The notes beneath the pieces are model-generated. The model did no database searches. It was not told the origin of the DNA and saw only the letters and a list, made by a program, of their open reading frames with translations. A stretch of 64,000 nucleotides of DNA from contig NZ_RAHT01000010.1 of NCBI RefSeq assembly GCF_004798935.1, forward strand, positions 24,537-88,536, in the 5' to 3' direction. The position numbers and the translations under genes were made by a program. Origin of the DNA: Ningiella ruwaisensis. GTDB lineage: Bacteria > Pseudomonadota > Gammaproteobacteria > Enterobacterales > Alteromonadaceae. Of the stretch, positions 9,158 through 18,575 are shown one piece after another (the stretch's first letter is position 1; each line of letters opens with the position of its first letter).

Positions 9158-12013
9158 GTGAAGTTAAATAAAATTGCACTCGTGCTAGCGATGTCGGGAT
9201 TGAGCGCAAATGCGCTGGCCCAGCAAGCTGCCACACAAGAAGAAACAACAAACAATACGGTAGAGCGCATTGAAGTTACCGGCTCAAGCATCAAACGCAC
9301 CAGCATAGAAAGCGATTTACCTGTAACGGTTATATCACGAGCTGAAATTGATGCTGCTGGTATTACCTCTGCTGAACAACTATTTTTACAACTTAACATC
9401 GCCTCCAACTCCAATGACAACCTTGCGAGTAATGCAGGTATCGTAGGGGGTGAAGAGCGCGGAAACAACGGTGCATCAAGCGCTAACTTGCGTCAGCAAG
9501 GCGCCGGCTCTACCTTGGTTCTGTTAAACGGACGGCGAATAGCGACACACGGTCTTAAAGGCCGTTCGGTTGATTTAAACTCAATTCCTTTTGCGGCGAT
9601 CGAAAGAGTTGAAGTCCTGCGCGATGGCGCGTCTGCCGTTTACGGAACAGACGCGATAGGCGGTGTAATTAACTTCATTTTGAAGAAAAATTACAACGGT
9701 CTTCAAGCTCAGGCCTTCGCCGATCATACTGAAGCGGGTGGCGGCAATATATACCGCATCAATTTACTGGGTGGAACGGGTGATTTAAACAAAGACGGAT
9801 TTAACATCATGGGTTCTTTGTCGTATAAGTCAGCTGAAATTCTTCGTGGTAATGATAGAGACTTTACAAATACCTTTCAGCCTGAGCGAGGCTTATCGCC
9901 TGATACGCGTGGTGCGCCCTATGCCTCAGTAAACAACAGGCCAAGTGGTGACGATCCAACAAGCAGTAACTTCAACCTCATTGGTACCGGACTTACAAAT
10001 CCAAATACGGGCCTAACAAATGATGTACTTAACGTACTTGCATTACCGGGGCAGCCAGGTTGTGATGCCATCGAAAATATGGGACCAGACGCGGCTGATT
10101 TATGGAACCGCTCTCGTAACCTGGGTGTAAGCTGTGCCTGGGATTATCCTCGCGCATCGGTGTTACAACAGCCCGTTGAAAATATTGACTTTGTTGGTCG
10201 TGGGACGATGCAGGTAGGCGAGAATTCAGAAGCGTTCATTGAACTGCTTGGTTCTGAAGTCACGTCGAAAAAAGTATTTGAGCCCAATCAGATAACACCA
10301 TGGGCAATCGGTTCTGATGGCTGGTATCCGAGCACGGGAGCATCCTACGATTATGTTGTTAATGCACTATCTGATTTCTATGGTGCTGATCAACTTAATA
10401 TCGGCGCACCTATCGCCTATCGTTGGCGCTGCATGGAGTGCGGACCTCGTGAGATTGAAACTGTTACAACTGCCTACAAAGTACAGCTTGGCATTGAAGG
10501 TGCCTGGGGTGACTGGGATTATAAAGCTGGCTTGTCACAGTCATCAAATGAGGCAGAATCAGAGCTGGGCGGCGGCTATCACTATACGGAGCAGTTGGCG
10601 CAAGCGATCGGTTCAGGCGTAGTGAATCCATTTGTACTACCCGGTAATTCGCAAACTCCTGAAGCACTTGCCGCATTAGATGCCGCATCTGCGCGAGGCG
10701 TGACCTTATTTGGTGGCAAAACCACTATGATCCAGCTGGATGCCTCCATTTCCGGTGATACAGGGTTTGAACTCGGATTGGGCGGAGACACAATTTATGT
10801 GGCTGCTGGCGTAGATTTGCGCCGTGAAGAGTACGAGTTTAATGGCGACAGAGAAGCTGCTGACCAGGTGCCTGACATCTACGGAGCGCCATTTGATGAA
10901 GCAAACTCATTAGATGATGTAAGCCGTGATATTAAAGCGGTGTTTGTAGAAGCATTGGTTCCGGTTGTAGAACAGCTCGAATTAAACATTGCTGTTCGCC
11001 ATGATGACTATGATGGTTTTGGCGGTACGACTAACCCTAAGTATGGCTTTAAATTTACGCCGATGGAAGAGTTATTGTTCCGAGGCGCATATAGCACTGG
11101 CTTTAGAGTACCCAGCTTTAATCAGCTGTTTAATGGCATTACGGAAGAGCCCTACACGGGAACCGATCTGGCAAACCCTTTCTTGTGTCCGGACGGAATA
11201 CCTGACGCGACCAATCCTCAGTGTCAGCCAATCACACCAACAATTCTATTTGGTGGTAAACCCGACTTGGGGCCTGAAGAATCCACCCAATCAAGTTTAG
11301 GGGTAGTGTTTGCTCTGGATAATTTTGTATTTAACGTGGATTGGTGGGAAATAGAGATTGAAGGCACCATTCAAACACCTGATTTTAGAGAACTGATTGA
11401 AAATCCGGAGCTTTATAGAGACAACTATATATTCGCATCTGATGGCAGTATTCAATCCATTGACAGGCGCTTTATTAATGCGGGTGGTCGAAAGACCAGC
11501 GGTATCGAAGTGGGTATGAATACAACCTTTGAGGCTGGCCCGGGTACAATGGGTCTGAACTTCAACGGCAGTTATCTGATTGAAGATATCAAACAAGAAC
11601 GTGATGACGCTGAATTTGGTCCTAATTTAGTTGGAACACATTCACGCGGTAACATTCCACTTCGCTGGAAGCATACCTTTGCAGTCAATTACGCATACGA
11701 TGATTTTATTCATACTTTAACGCAAATATATCGCCATAGTTATGACGATGAAACGCCTCCAGGCGTTGCCTCAGGTGAAGCAAATCCGCCCCTTTATGAC
11801 GGTGAGGTTGGCTCGTATTTAATTTATAACTACAGCCTGACTTACGAGGGTATTGAAAATACGCAGTTAATATTTGGCGTTAAAAATCTCTTTGACCGAG
11901 ATCCGCCCTTTACTGCGCATCAAAATGACTTCTCACCTGGCGCAGCTTTTGACCCACGCGTTGCTGACCCAAGAGGCCGGTCGTATACTTTGCAAGTCAC
12001 TTATGACTTTTAA
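9158..12013 (+). CDS. TonB-dependent outer-membrane receptor
   Basis: Receptor of 951 residues that probably imports a cell-wall-derived ligand. It starts at GTG with a good ribosome binding site and has a signal peptide ending ANALAQQ. The TonB-box-like region VERIEVTGSSIKR is followed by the plug domain (about 45-165; LNSIPFAAIERVEVLRDGASAVYGTDAIGGVINFI), and the barrel ends in the aromatic signature YTLQVTYDF. Size and plug style match Proteobacterial receptors that stand beside tryptophan-halogenase-like genes in sugar-utilisation loci, and one follows here. It lies inside a muropeptide gene set and shares the candidate operator, so muropeptides or chitin-like glycans are the likely ligand. 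The ligand itself cannot be read from the sequence. Confidence 0.93.
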   Translation: MKLNKIALVLAMSGLSANALAQQAATQEETTNNTVERIEVTGSSIKRTSIESDLPVTVISRAEIDAAGITSAEQLFLQLNIASNSNDNLASNAGIVGGEERGNNGASSANLRQQGAGSTLVLLNGRRIATHGLKGRSVDLNSIPFAAIERVEVLRDGASAVYGTDAIGGVINFILKKNYNGLQAQAFADHTEAGGGNIYRINLLGGTGDLNKDGFNIMGSLSYKSAEILRGNDRDFTNTFQPERGLSPDTRGAPYASVNNRPSGDDPTSSNFNLIGTGLTNPNTGLTNDVLNVLALPGQPGCDAIENMGPDAADLWNRSRNLGVSCAWDYPRASVLQQPVENIDFVGRGTMQVGENSEAFIELLGSEVTSKKVFEPNQITPWAIGSDGWYPSTGASYDYVVNALSDFYGADQLNIGAPIAYRWRCMECGPREIETVTTAYKVQLGIEGAWGDWDYKAGLSQSSNEAESELGGGYHYTEQLAQAIGSGVVNPFVLPGNSQTPEALAALDAASARGVTLFGGKTTMIQLDASISGDTGFELGLGGDTIYVAAGVDLRREEYEFNGDREAADQVPDIYGAPFDEANSLDDVSRDIKAVFVEALVPVVEQLELNIAVRHDDYDGFGGTTNPKYGFKFTPMEELLFRGAYSTGFRVPSFNQLFNGITEEPYTGTDLANPFLCPDGIPDATNPQCQPITPTILFGGKPDLGPEESTQSSLGVVFALDNFVFNVDWWEIEIEGTIQTPDFRELIENPELYRDNYIFASDGSIQSIDRRFINAGGRKTSGIEVGMNTTFEAGPGTMGLNFNGSYLIEDIKQERDDAEFGPNLVGTHSRGNIPLRWKHTFAVNYAYDDFIHTLTQIYRHSYDDETPPGVASGEANPPLYDGEVGSYLIYNYSLTYEGIENTQLIFGVKNLFDRDPPFTAHQNDFSPGAAFDPRVADPRGRSYTLQVTYDF

Positions 12014-12057
12014 GTAAGCAACAAGACGAAAGCCTGCTAAATTCAGGTTAATGTATA

Positions 12058-12085
12058 AAGCGATGGCACGTGTCATCGCTTTTTA
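12058..12085 (+). terminator. Rho-independent terminator after TonB receptor gene
   Basis: Stem AAGCGATG / CATCGCTT (12058-12065 and 12074-12081) around a CACGTG-containing loop, followed by a T run, 44 bases after the receptor stop. Confidence 0.8.
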
Positions 12086-12205
12086 TTTGTTGATTGTGCT
12101 CAGCTGAATCTCTCTAAATGATTTGCCCTTGCTTTTGTTCACAATTATTCGAAACAGACACGCGAATCACGTATGATAAAGCAATAACAACAATTACAAG
12201 AAAAC
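12086..12205 (+). promoter_or_regulatory. promoter region of halogenase-amidase-antiporter unit
   Basis: After the terminator, this 120-base spacer carries AATTATTCGAA at 12143-12153. Read on the minus strand this is TTCGAATAATT, matching 10 of 11 bases of the TTGGAATAATT part of the candidate operator. TATGAT at 12173 could be a -10 element. The match is shorter than at the other two sites, so it is tentative. Confidence 0.35.
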
Positions 12206-13729
12206 ATGCAAGATAATAAAAATATGCGTATCGTCATTGTAGGAGGGGGCTCAGCCGGATGGATGACTGCCGCTGCGCTTTCGCATATTTTACCCAATGC
12301 CAATCATCATCTCACCTTGGTTGAGTCATCTGCGATAGGTACAGTTTCCGTAGGTGAAGCGACCATCCCGGGAATTCGAGAATTTAATCAGATGTTGGGC
12401 ATTGATGAAGCGGAATTTTTGGGATTTACCAAGGGGACATTTAAACTTGGTATCGCGTTTCACGACTGGTATCAAAAAGGACAGCGTTACATGCATCCTT
12501 TTGGACCTTATGGCGTAAACATGCAGGGCGTGCCGTTCCATCATTACTGGCTCAAAGACAAAATCAAAGGCCATGAAACACCCATTCAAGACTTTTGCCT
12601 GGAATACACCGCAGCGCTAAACAATAAATTCTGTCACCCTCAAAGGCAGTCACGCTCTGCTTTGGCCAACTTAAAATACGCCTATCATTTTGACGCCTTA
12701 CTCTATGCAGAGTTTTTAAAAAAGTTTGCAACTGGGCATGGCGTCAACCACATTGAAGCGGATGTAAAACTCGTTCACCAGCATAATAATGGTAGCATTT
12801 CATCAGTAAGCTTGAGCAATGGGCAACAGATAAATGGGGATTTATTTATCGATTGCTCTGGTTTTAAAGGGCTTTTGATTGCAAAAACCTTGGGTGTTGA
12901 ATTTGATGATTGGCGCGAATATTTACCTTGCGACAGCGCTATCGCTCAGCCAAGTGAATCACTTTTGCACTTGGCACCCTATACTATTTCTCGCGCCCAT
13001 GAACACGGGTGGCAATGGCAAATTCCGCTCCAGCATCGTATGGGAAATGGCTTTGTCTATTCTTCTGATTTTTTACCCAAAGACATTGCAGTTGCAAAGC
13101 TTGCCAAGCGCTTACCGAGTAAAGCCTTGGAGCAAGCAAGACAACTGAAATGGACAAATGGAAAGCGCAAAATGGCCTGGAAGGCAAATTGCGTTGCAAT
13201 CGGTCTTGCTGCTGGCTTTATCGAGCCGCTTGAATCAACCGGATTGCAACTTATTCAATCTGCCATTATGAGGCTGCTAGCGCTCTTTCCTGATAAATCG
13301 ATTGTCGACATTGGCGAGGGTGAAAATGCGGATATTCGCACCTTCAATCGGTACACCAATGAAGAATTTTTAGCGATCAGAGATTTTGTTATCCTGCATT
13401 ATAAAGCTAATCAGCGCGACGATAGTGAATTTTGGCAATATTGCCAGCACATGGCGATCCCGGATAGCTTAAAGGCAAAAATGGAGCTATACGAACAGAG
13501 CGGCCACGTTTTTCGTGATAATAATGAGCTGTTTAATGAAATAAGCTGGTTTTCGGTGATGAATGGTCAAGGCTTAAGGCCCAAACGCTATCATCCACTT
13601 GTTGAAAACATGCCAGAAGAGCAGCGAGTAAAAAATTTGAAAAGCATTGCCGGAGCGATGCAAGAAGCCATGTTGCAGATGCCCGATCATGGCGACTATT
13701 TGAAGCAATTTTGTAAGAGTCCATCATAA
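12206..13729 (+). CDS. tryptophan-7-halogenase-like flavoprotein
   Basis: FAD-dependent protein of 507 residues in the tryptophan halogenase family. It shows the N-terminal dinucleotide motif VGGGSAGWMTAAAL, a lysine in TKGTFKLGIAFHDW at the place of the catalytic lysine of PrnA-type enzymes, and the halogenase signature WQWQIP near residue 272. ESTGLQLIQSA near residue 355 is also conserved. Such proteins commonly follow TonB receptors in Alteromonadales and Caulobacterales polysaccharide loci, where their substrate is unknown. The stop codon is immediately followed by the start of the amidase fusion gene. Whether it halogenates anything is not known; an oxidative role on the imported ligand is only a guess. 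Confidence 0.88.
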   Translation: MQDNKNMRIVIVGGGSAGWMTAAALSHILPNANHHLTLVESSAIGTVSVGEATIPGIREFNQMLGIDEAEFLGFTKGTFKLGIAFHDWYQKGQRYMHPFGPYGVNMQGVPFHHYWLKDKIKGHETPIQDFCLEYTAALNNKFCHPQRQSRSALANLKYAYHFDALLYAEFLKKFATGHGVNHIEADVKLVHQHNNGSISSVSLSNGQQINGDLFIDCSGFKGLLIAKTLGVEFDDWREYLPCDSAIAQPSESLLHLAPYTISRAHEHGWQWQIPLQHRMGNGFVYSSDFLPKDIAVAKLAKRLPSKALEQARQLKWTNGKRKMAWKANCVAIGLAAGFIEPLESTGLQLIQSAIMRLLALFPDKSIVDIGEGENADIRTFNRYTNEEFLAIRDFVILHYKANQRDDSEFWQYCQHMAIPDSLKAKMELYEQSGHVFRDNNELFNEISWFSVMNGQGLRPKRYHPLVENMPEEQRVKNLKSIAGAMQEAMLQMPDHGDYLKQFCKSPS

Positions 13730-16222
13730 ATGCGCGCAATTATCACTAAACCCTTATTTTTAATATTTAGCATGCTTTTTATCGCAAGTTGTGTAAGCTC
13801 GTCTTACTACCAACTTCCGTCTGCCAATTATAGTTATCGAGTCAGATCCCTTGTGATGCATTTTACGGCGATCAACTATCAAGAATCGGTAGATGCATTA
13901 GTCAAAGAAGGCTATGTCAGTTCTCATTACCTTGTTCCTGAAAGCGATGATCCAAGCTATCCTTATGATGAGTTGAAAATTTTGCAGTTAGTTGATGAAA
14001 ACGAACGTGCGTGGCACGCAGGCGTTAGCTACTGGCAAGGAAGAACTGGACTGAACGACAGCTCAATTGGCATTGAAATTGTCAATGTGCCAACGTGTTT
14101 TGAGGATGAGCAGGCAATAAAAGAAGCTGGCCTTGCACATCGCGCTGAATACGGGCCACATCGACTTTGCATCTTCCCTGATTACGACCCCAAGCAGATT
14201 GAACTTGTTATTCAGTTAGCTAAAGATATTTTGGCTCGTAATCCAGACATTGAGCCCACCGCCGTAGTAGCTCATTCAGATATCGCCCCGTCACGTAAAA
14301 ACGACCCCGGCCCGAGATTCCCGTGGTATCAGCTTTATGAGGCTGGTGTAGGCGCTTGGTACGACGAACAGACCATGGCAAAATATTGGCAACTTTTTTC
14401 AAAAAATCCTCCCAATATAGGATTAGTACAAAAAGCGCTTAGAGAATACGGATATGGCGTCATTGAGACAGGCGTGATGGACCAGGCAACGGTCGACACG
14501 CTGAGCGCTTTTCAAATGCATTTTCTGCCCTGGCAAGTCAACGGCAGAGCGGATGCAAGCACCGCAGGTGCATTGTTTGCTTTAATTGAAAAATACTTTC
14601 CTGAGCGTCTTGACGCATTAATCACACGTTTCGAACTAGAGTCAAATGACTTTGAGTCAGACAAGCACACGCGCTCTGATCAGACTGGTCAAGTTGATGT
14701 TCAATTTCCACGTCAAATATCAAGCAAACGTGCACTGGTCAATAACCGTTTAGGCTTTAAGGCTTACCAAGGTCGCGGCGCGTTTTCACTGATACTGCCC
14801 GAAGAGAATGCTGCCGAATCTGCCGATATATTCGTGAATGAACAAAAATTAGGAATTACACTGCCATTTGCGGAAGGTGCTAGCTACGAATATTCCTTAG
14901 CGAAACGCACAAAAGACGGCATCAACAGCTTCAAGATTGACAATATAAAGCCCGATGGCGCATCTTTACAGATTCAAATTCCCTATCCCGTTCTTCAGGA
15001 CGAAGAAAAGAAAAACAAATTTGATTTCTCTGCGGTTGATGCCTTGATTAATCAAGACGTTAATAATGGGTTTCCGGGTGCTGTTTTACTTATTTTGCAC
15101 AAAGGGAAAATCGTTAAGCACACGGCATATGGTAATGCACAACTCTATTCGCATGAGGGCGTACGTCTAAATCAGCCGCTTGAGATGAGCAAGAACACCA
15201 TTTTTGATCTTGCATCAAATACAAAAGTGTTTGCCACCACATTGGCCATTATGAAACTGGTCGACGACGGGTTAATTGATTTAAATGCATCTGTCACACA
15301 CTATCTGCCTGAATACGCTGGCGATGGTCGAGAGGGCCGAAGCGTCTCCGATTTGCTTGCCCATGCCAGTGGCTACGACAGTGAAGTTGCCTTTTACAAA
15401 GCCAGTGAAGAACAGGCGCACTTATTTTCTCAAAACGCATCGTTAACTCAAGAGCATTTATTAAAACGAGTGCCATTTGCAGCAGGAAAAGGCAGTTTAC
15501 AAACCTATTCAGACACTAATTTTATGATTTTAGGCGCATTGATAGAGCGTGTGGTCGGTATGCCTTTAGATGAATATGTTGAAACGCACATCTATCAGCC
15601 TTTGGGACTTTCCACCTTAAAGTTCAATCCGCTTCTTAAAGGTCACGCTCGTAATGAATTTGCTGCAACAGAAATTAAAGGAAATACCAGAGGAGGAGCG
15701 ATACACTTTGATAAAGTGCGCGAGTATACGCTAGCCGGTGAAGTGCATGATGAAAAAGCCTTTTATTCGATGAATGGCGTCGCCGGTCACGCTGGATTAT
15801 TTGGTAGCGCTTATGACTTGGGTATTCTGAGTCAAGCGCTGTTAAACGGTGGCGGATACGGCAAAACACGTTTGTTTTCCCAAGCCACAATGGCACGTTT
15901 TGTTACGCCGCGATATGCAGAAGATAGTTTTGGCTTAGGGTGGCGTTTGGCTCTGGACCCTAAAATGGCTTGGCATTTTGGCCCATACGCCAGCCCAAAT
16001 GCTTTTGGTCACACTGGGTGGACAGGAACTGCCACTGTCATTGACCCAGATCTTGATTTGGCGATTGTATTACTGACCAATAAAAAACACACAGAAGTCC
16101 TGACACAATTCAGCGATGAAGAACAAAGCAGTCTTAGCTTTACAGGAGATGAATTTGAGACGGGTCGATATGGAAGCGTGATCAGTCTGATATATGAAGC
16201 GATTTTTAAAGGAGCGCCCTAG
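13730..16222 (+). CDS. lipoprotein: N-acetylmuramoyl-L-alanine amidase (amidase_2) + PG-binding + beta-lactamase-fold domain
   Basis: Predicted outer-membrane lipoprotein of 830 residues; the signal sequence ends in the lipobox FIASC. Residues about 37-205 are an AmpD/AmiD-type amidase_2 domain with zinc ligand candidates in LVMHFTA, VAHSDIAP and a conserved NDPGPRFPW. Residues about 215-290 resemble a peptidoglycan-binding domain (VQKALREYGYGV and TVDTLSAFQMHFLPW). Residues about 425-820 are a serine beta-lactamase/class C PBP fold with SNTK (SxxK), YSDTN and HTGWTGT motifs. B. subtilis AmiE, in the equivalent cluster, belongs to the beta-lactamase-fold group, so this chain may hold two different peptide-releasing activities, or an amidase plus a DD-peptidase. 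There is no spacing from the upstream gene and a 1-base overlap downstream. Confidence 0.88.
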   Translation: MRAIITKPLFLIFSMLFIASCVSSSYYQLPSANYSYRVRSLVMHFTAINYQESVDALVKEGYVSSHYLVPESDDPSYPYDELKILQLVDENERAWHAGVSYWQGRTGLNDSSIGIEIVNVPTCFEDEQAIKEAGLAHRAEYGPHRLCIFPDYDPKQIELVIQLAKDILARNPDIEPTAVVAHSDIAPSRKNDPGPRFPWYQLYEAGVGAWYDEQTMAKYWQLFSKNPPNIGLVQKALREYGYGVIETGVMDQATVDTLSAFQMHFLPWQVNGRADASTAGALFALIEKYFPERLDALITRFELESNDFESDKHTRSDQTGQVDVQFPRQISSKRALVNNRLGFKAYQGRGAFSLILPEENAAESADIFVNEQKLGITLPFAEGASYEYSLAKRTKDGINSFKIDNIKPDGASLQIQIPYPVLQDEEKKNKFDFSAVDALINQDVNNGFPGAVLLILHKGKIVKHTAYGNAQLYSHEGVRLNQPLEMSKNTIFDLASNTKVFATTLAIMKLVDDGLIDLNASVTHYLPEYAGDGREGRSVSDLLAHASGYDSEVAFYKASEEQAHLFSQNASLTQEHLLKRVPFAAGKGSLQTYSDTNFMILGALIERVVGMPLDEYVETHIYQPLGLSTLKFNPLLKGHARNEFAATEIKGNTRGGAIHFDKVREYTLAGEVHDEKAFYSMNGVAGHAGLFGSAYDLGILSQALLNGGGYGKTRLFSQATMARFVTPRYAEDSFGLGWRLALDPKMAWHFGPYASPNAFGHTGWTGTATVIDPDLDLAIVLLTNKKHTEVLTQFSDEEQSSLSFTGDEFETGRYGSVISLIYEAIFKGAP

Positions 16223-17592
16223 TGGATTGGCTATCAATACTCCCTCCTCTTATTGCGATTGTTGTCGTTTTATGGAAAAAAGAAGTTATTCTGGCTTTAC
16301 TCGTATCGATTTTAAGTGCCGAGCTCTTACTCACTTTCAACAATACCGATAGCGGCTTTTTAACACCCATTAATACGGTCGAAAGAATTGTAAGTACCGT
16401 AGGCGATGCCGGGAACGCGAGGATACTTATATTTTCACTTTTAGTTGGCGCGCTTTTAGCTTTTATAAGAGATTCAGGCGGGGTGGCTGCAACAGTTAAT
16501 AAACTTATTGCATCTGGCGTGGCTAGAACGAAACGTCGCGTCGGCGCGATAACGATGTTCACAGGTATTGCTGTTTTTATTGAGTCAAACTTAAGTGTGT
16601 TAACCTCCGGTATTCTTGCCAGAGGCTTATTTGATAAATTCAAGATGAGCCGCGCACGTTTAGCCTATGTCATTGATTCTACCTCTGCGCCTGTTTGTAT
16701 TTTGATATTGCTTAATGGCTGGGGCGCATACATATTAGCGCTTTTGGCAGCGTATGATCTGCAGCAGAATCCTCTACAAATTCTCTGGTCTACATTGCCC
16801 TATAACATATATGCATGGCTTACGCTGGTTGTAGTGGCCTACACCATCGGCTTTGATAAAGTTCACGGCCCTATGAAGCAAGCAGAAATCACGCTAGAAA
16901 GCACCGACAGCAAGCTCGCGGTGACTCAAGCCAGTAAATCTCGCTTTATGCTCGTTCCAATGATTGTAATGGTCACCGGCATGCTCGGTTTTATGCTTTG
17001 GACCGGTAATGGCGACATGACTGCAGGCTCTGGCAGTAAATCCGTATTGTACGCTACATTCCTTGCTTGTATCGTTGCTTATGTGATGCTGATCATGGCG
17101 AACAAAACAGACCAAAAAGGCGCTTTTAAAATGGGCTTTAATGGAATGAGTGAGCTCTTACCGCTTGTTACCATAGTTTTACTTTCTATAACACTTGGTG
17201 CGAGCTTAAAGGAACTGGGGACCGGTACCTTTGTTGCAGGGATAGTGGGAGAGCATCTTTCTATTTATTTAATTGTTCCGATGTTATTCATCGCTGGTGG
17301 CATTATTTCTTTCACCACCGGCACATCTTGGGGCACCTTTGCTATTCTGATACCCATTGGCATGCCGCTCGTTCAGAGCCTCGGCTTACCACCCGAGTTA
17401 GTGCTTGCGGCCATACTGGGCGGCGGAATATTTGGTGATCACTGCTCCCCAATCTCTGACACCACGGCGATCAGCTCCTTAGCCGCCGGATGCGACCTGT
17501 TAACTCATGTCAAAACGCAGCTACCCTACGCGCTTTTTGTGGGAATACTCACTATTTGCGCTTACATTGGACTAAGCTTTGTCATGTTGTAA
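16222..17592 (+). CDS. NhaC-family Na+/H+ antiporter-like transporter
   Basis: Inner-membrane protein of 456 residues with about 11-12 hydrophobic segments. Family marks are IFIESNLSVLTSG-like text near residue 120, a conserved SFTTGTSWGTFAIL segment and GGGIFGDHCSPISDTT near residue 400. The start is GTG, sharing one base with the upstream stop codon TAG, so it is translationally coupled to the amidase fusion. NhaC relatives include metabolite exchangers (for example malate/lactate), and in this locus export or exchange of lactate, alanine or another product of MurNAc breakdown is plausible. That assignment is context only. Confidence 0.82.
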   Translation: MDWLSILPPLIAIVVVLWKKEVILALLVSILSAELLLTFNNTDSGFLTPINTVERIVSTVGDAGNARILIFSLLVGALLAFIRDSGGVAATVNKLIASGVARTKRRVGAITMFTGIAVFIESNLSVLTSGILARGLFDKFKMSRARLAYVIDSTSAPVCILILLNGWGAYILALLAAYDLQQNPLQILWSTLPYNIYAWLTLVVVAYTIGFDKVHGPMKQAEITLESTDSKLAVTQASKSRFMLVPMIVMVTGMLGFMLWTGNGDMTAGSGSKSVLYATFLACIVAYVMLIMANKTDQKGAFKMGFNGMSELLPLVTIVLLSITLGASLKELGTGTFVAGIVGEHLSIYLIVPMLFIAGGIISFTTGTSWGTFAILIPIGMPLVQSLGLPPELVLAAILGGGIFGDHCSPISDTTAISSLAAGCDLLTHVKTQLPYALFVGILTICAYIGLSFVML

Positions 17593-17749
17593 GTTGCATA
17601 ATCGAGACAAAAACACTGTCAGATTATTTTACACCCAACAAGGCATTATCCCCTTAAAATATTGATTTTACTATTATTTTTTTCAGGCGTGAATTTTGCT
17701 TAATGTTGCTTGAAATTAAGTGATAGTTCTATCTTATAAGGAAAAAAAG

Positions 17750-18511
17750 ATGAAAAAGTGGTTACTCGCAATAATCGCTGCTAGTGCATTAATCAGCACA
17801 CAAGCACACGCAATTATGATCACCTCCAAAGCTGGTATTATGGTAGATGGGAGCATGTTCCATGACCGTGATTCAGGATTTGAAGGCACTATAGAATTCG
17901 GCGTATTTGGTCCGGTTGCACCACCTCCGGCTTTTGATCAGGTTGCGTCTTGGTCAATGGGTGTAGAAGCAGGTGGCTCATTATACATCGAAGATACAGA
18001 TACTGATCCATTAAGTGCTCGCGTAATTATCGACGACAGCAACGATGAAGCAATCGTTTTCGACTTAGGTAGCTTCGCGATGGTTGATCAATTCACACCA
18101 GGTTCTGGCATCACTGATTACGATGATGTTTTTAGTGTTTTCGCCGCGACTTTAATGACCGCTTCTCCAACGCTTGAAGATGTTTTTCTAGCCGTCGAAG
18201 CAATCACTGTTGAGAATCTGTTCACGCTTGCTGAAGGACTTGTCGGTAGCGAACTAGCCGGATTACTCGGACTTATCGCCCCACAACTCACTTTCAGCGA
18301 TTTTCAGTTTGATGGAACTAGCGGCTCGGTATTCGTCTCTAGCGGTGTAATCATGGTTCCTGATATGACGGGTGGAATGGATAACTTAGGCTCTTTAGAT
18401 GTTCAATTCAGCGGTACGGCATTTCTGGAAGCGCAATACGTAAATGCCCCAGCTAGCGCTGCTTTGTTGGTATTGGCACTGGCTGGAATAATGCTTAGAC
18501 GTCGCAGCTAA
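17750..18511 (+). CDS. secreted protein with PEP-CTERM-like C-terminal sorting segment
   Basis: Protein of 253 residues with a signal peptide (KKWLLAIIAASALISTQAHA) and no recognised catalytic domain. The C-terminus reads APASAALLVLALAGIMLRRRS: a Pro-Ala stretch, one hydrophobic helix and an arginine cluster, the layout of exosortase sorting signals, but without a clear Pro-Glu-Pro. The body is rich in Asp, Gly and Phe and probably a beta-sandwich. The start at 17750 was chosen over an in-frame GTG at 17720 because AAGGAA lies just upstream and the signal peptide then begins correctly. No exosortase gene is in the window. A stable terminator follows. Confidence 0.75.
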   Translation: MKKWLLAIIAASALISTQAHAIMITSKAGIMVDGSMFHDRDSGFEGTIEFGVFGPVAPPPAFDQVASWSMGVEAGGSLYIEDTDTDPLSARVIIDDSNDEAIVFDLGSFAMVDQFTPGSGITDYDDVFSVFAATLMTASPTLEDVFLAVEAITVENLFTLAEGLVGSELAGLLGLIAPQLTFSDFQFDGTSGSVFVSSGVIMVPDMTGGMDNLGSLDVQFSGTAFLEAQYVNAPASAALLVLALAGIMLRRRS

Positions 18512-18546
18512 CGTCCAATAAACTAAACACAACTTACAAAAACAAA

Positions 18547-18575
18547 GGGAGCGAACGCTCCCTTTTTTCTTTTTT
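18547..18575 (+). terminator. Rho-independent terminator after the PEP-CTERM-like gene
   Basis: GGGAGC-GAAC-GCTCCC hairpin followed by TTTTTT, 36 bases after the stop codon. Confidence 0.88.

Noticed and set aside
12326..12589. Minus-strand frame opposite the halogenase gene
   Set aside because: Shadow of a conserved coding region; no start context.
16206..16643. Minus-strand frame of 145 codons
   Set aside because: Lies fully against the NhaC-family gene, which has strong family motifs; a shadow frame.
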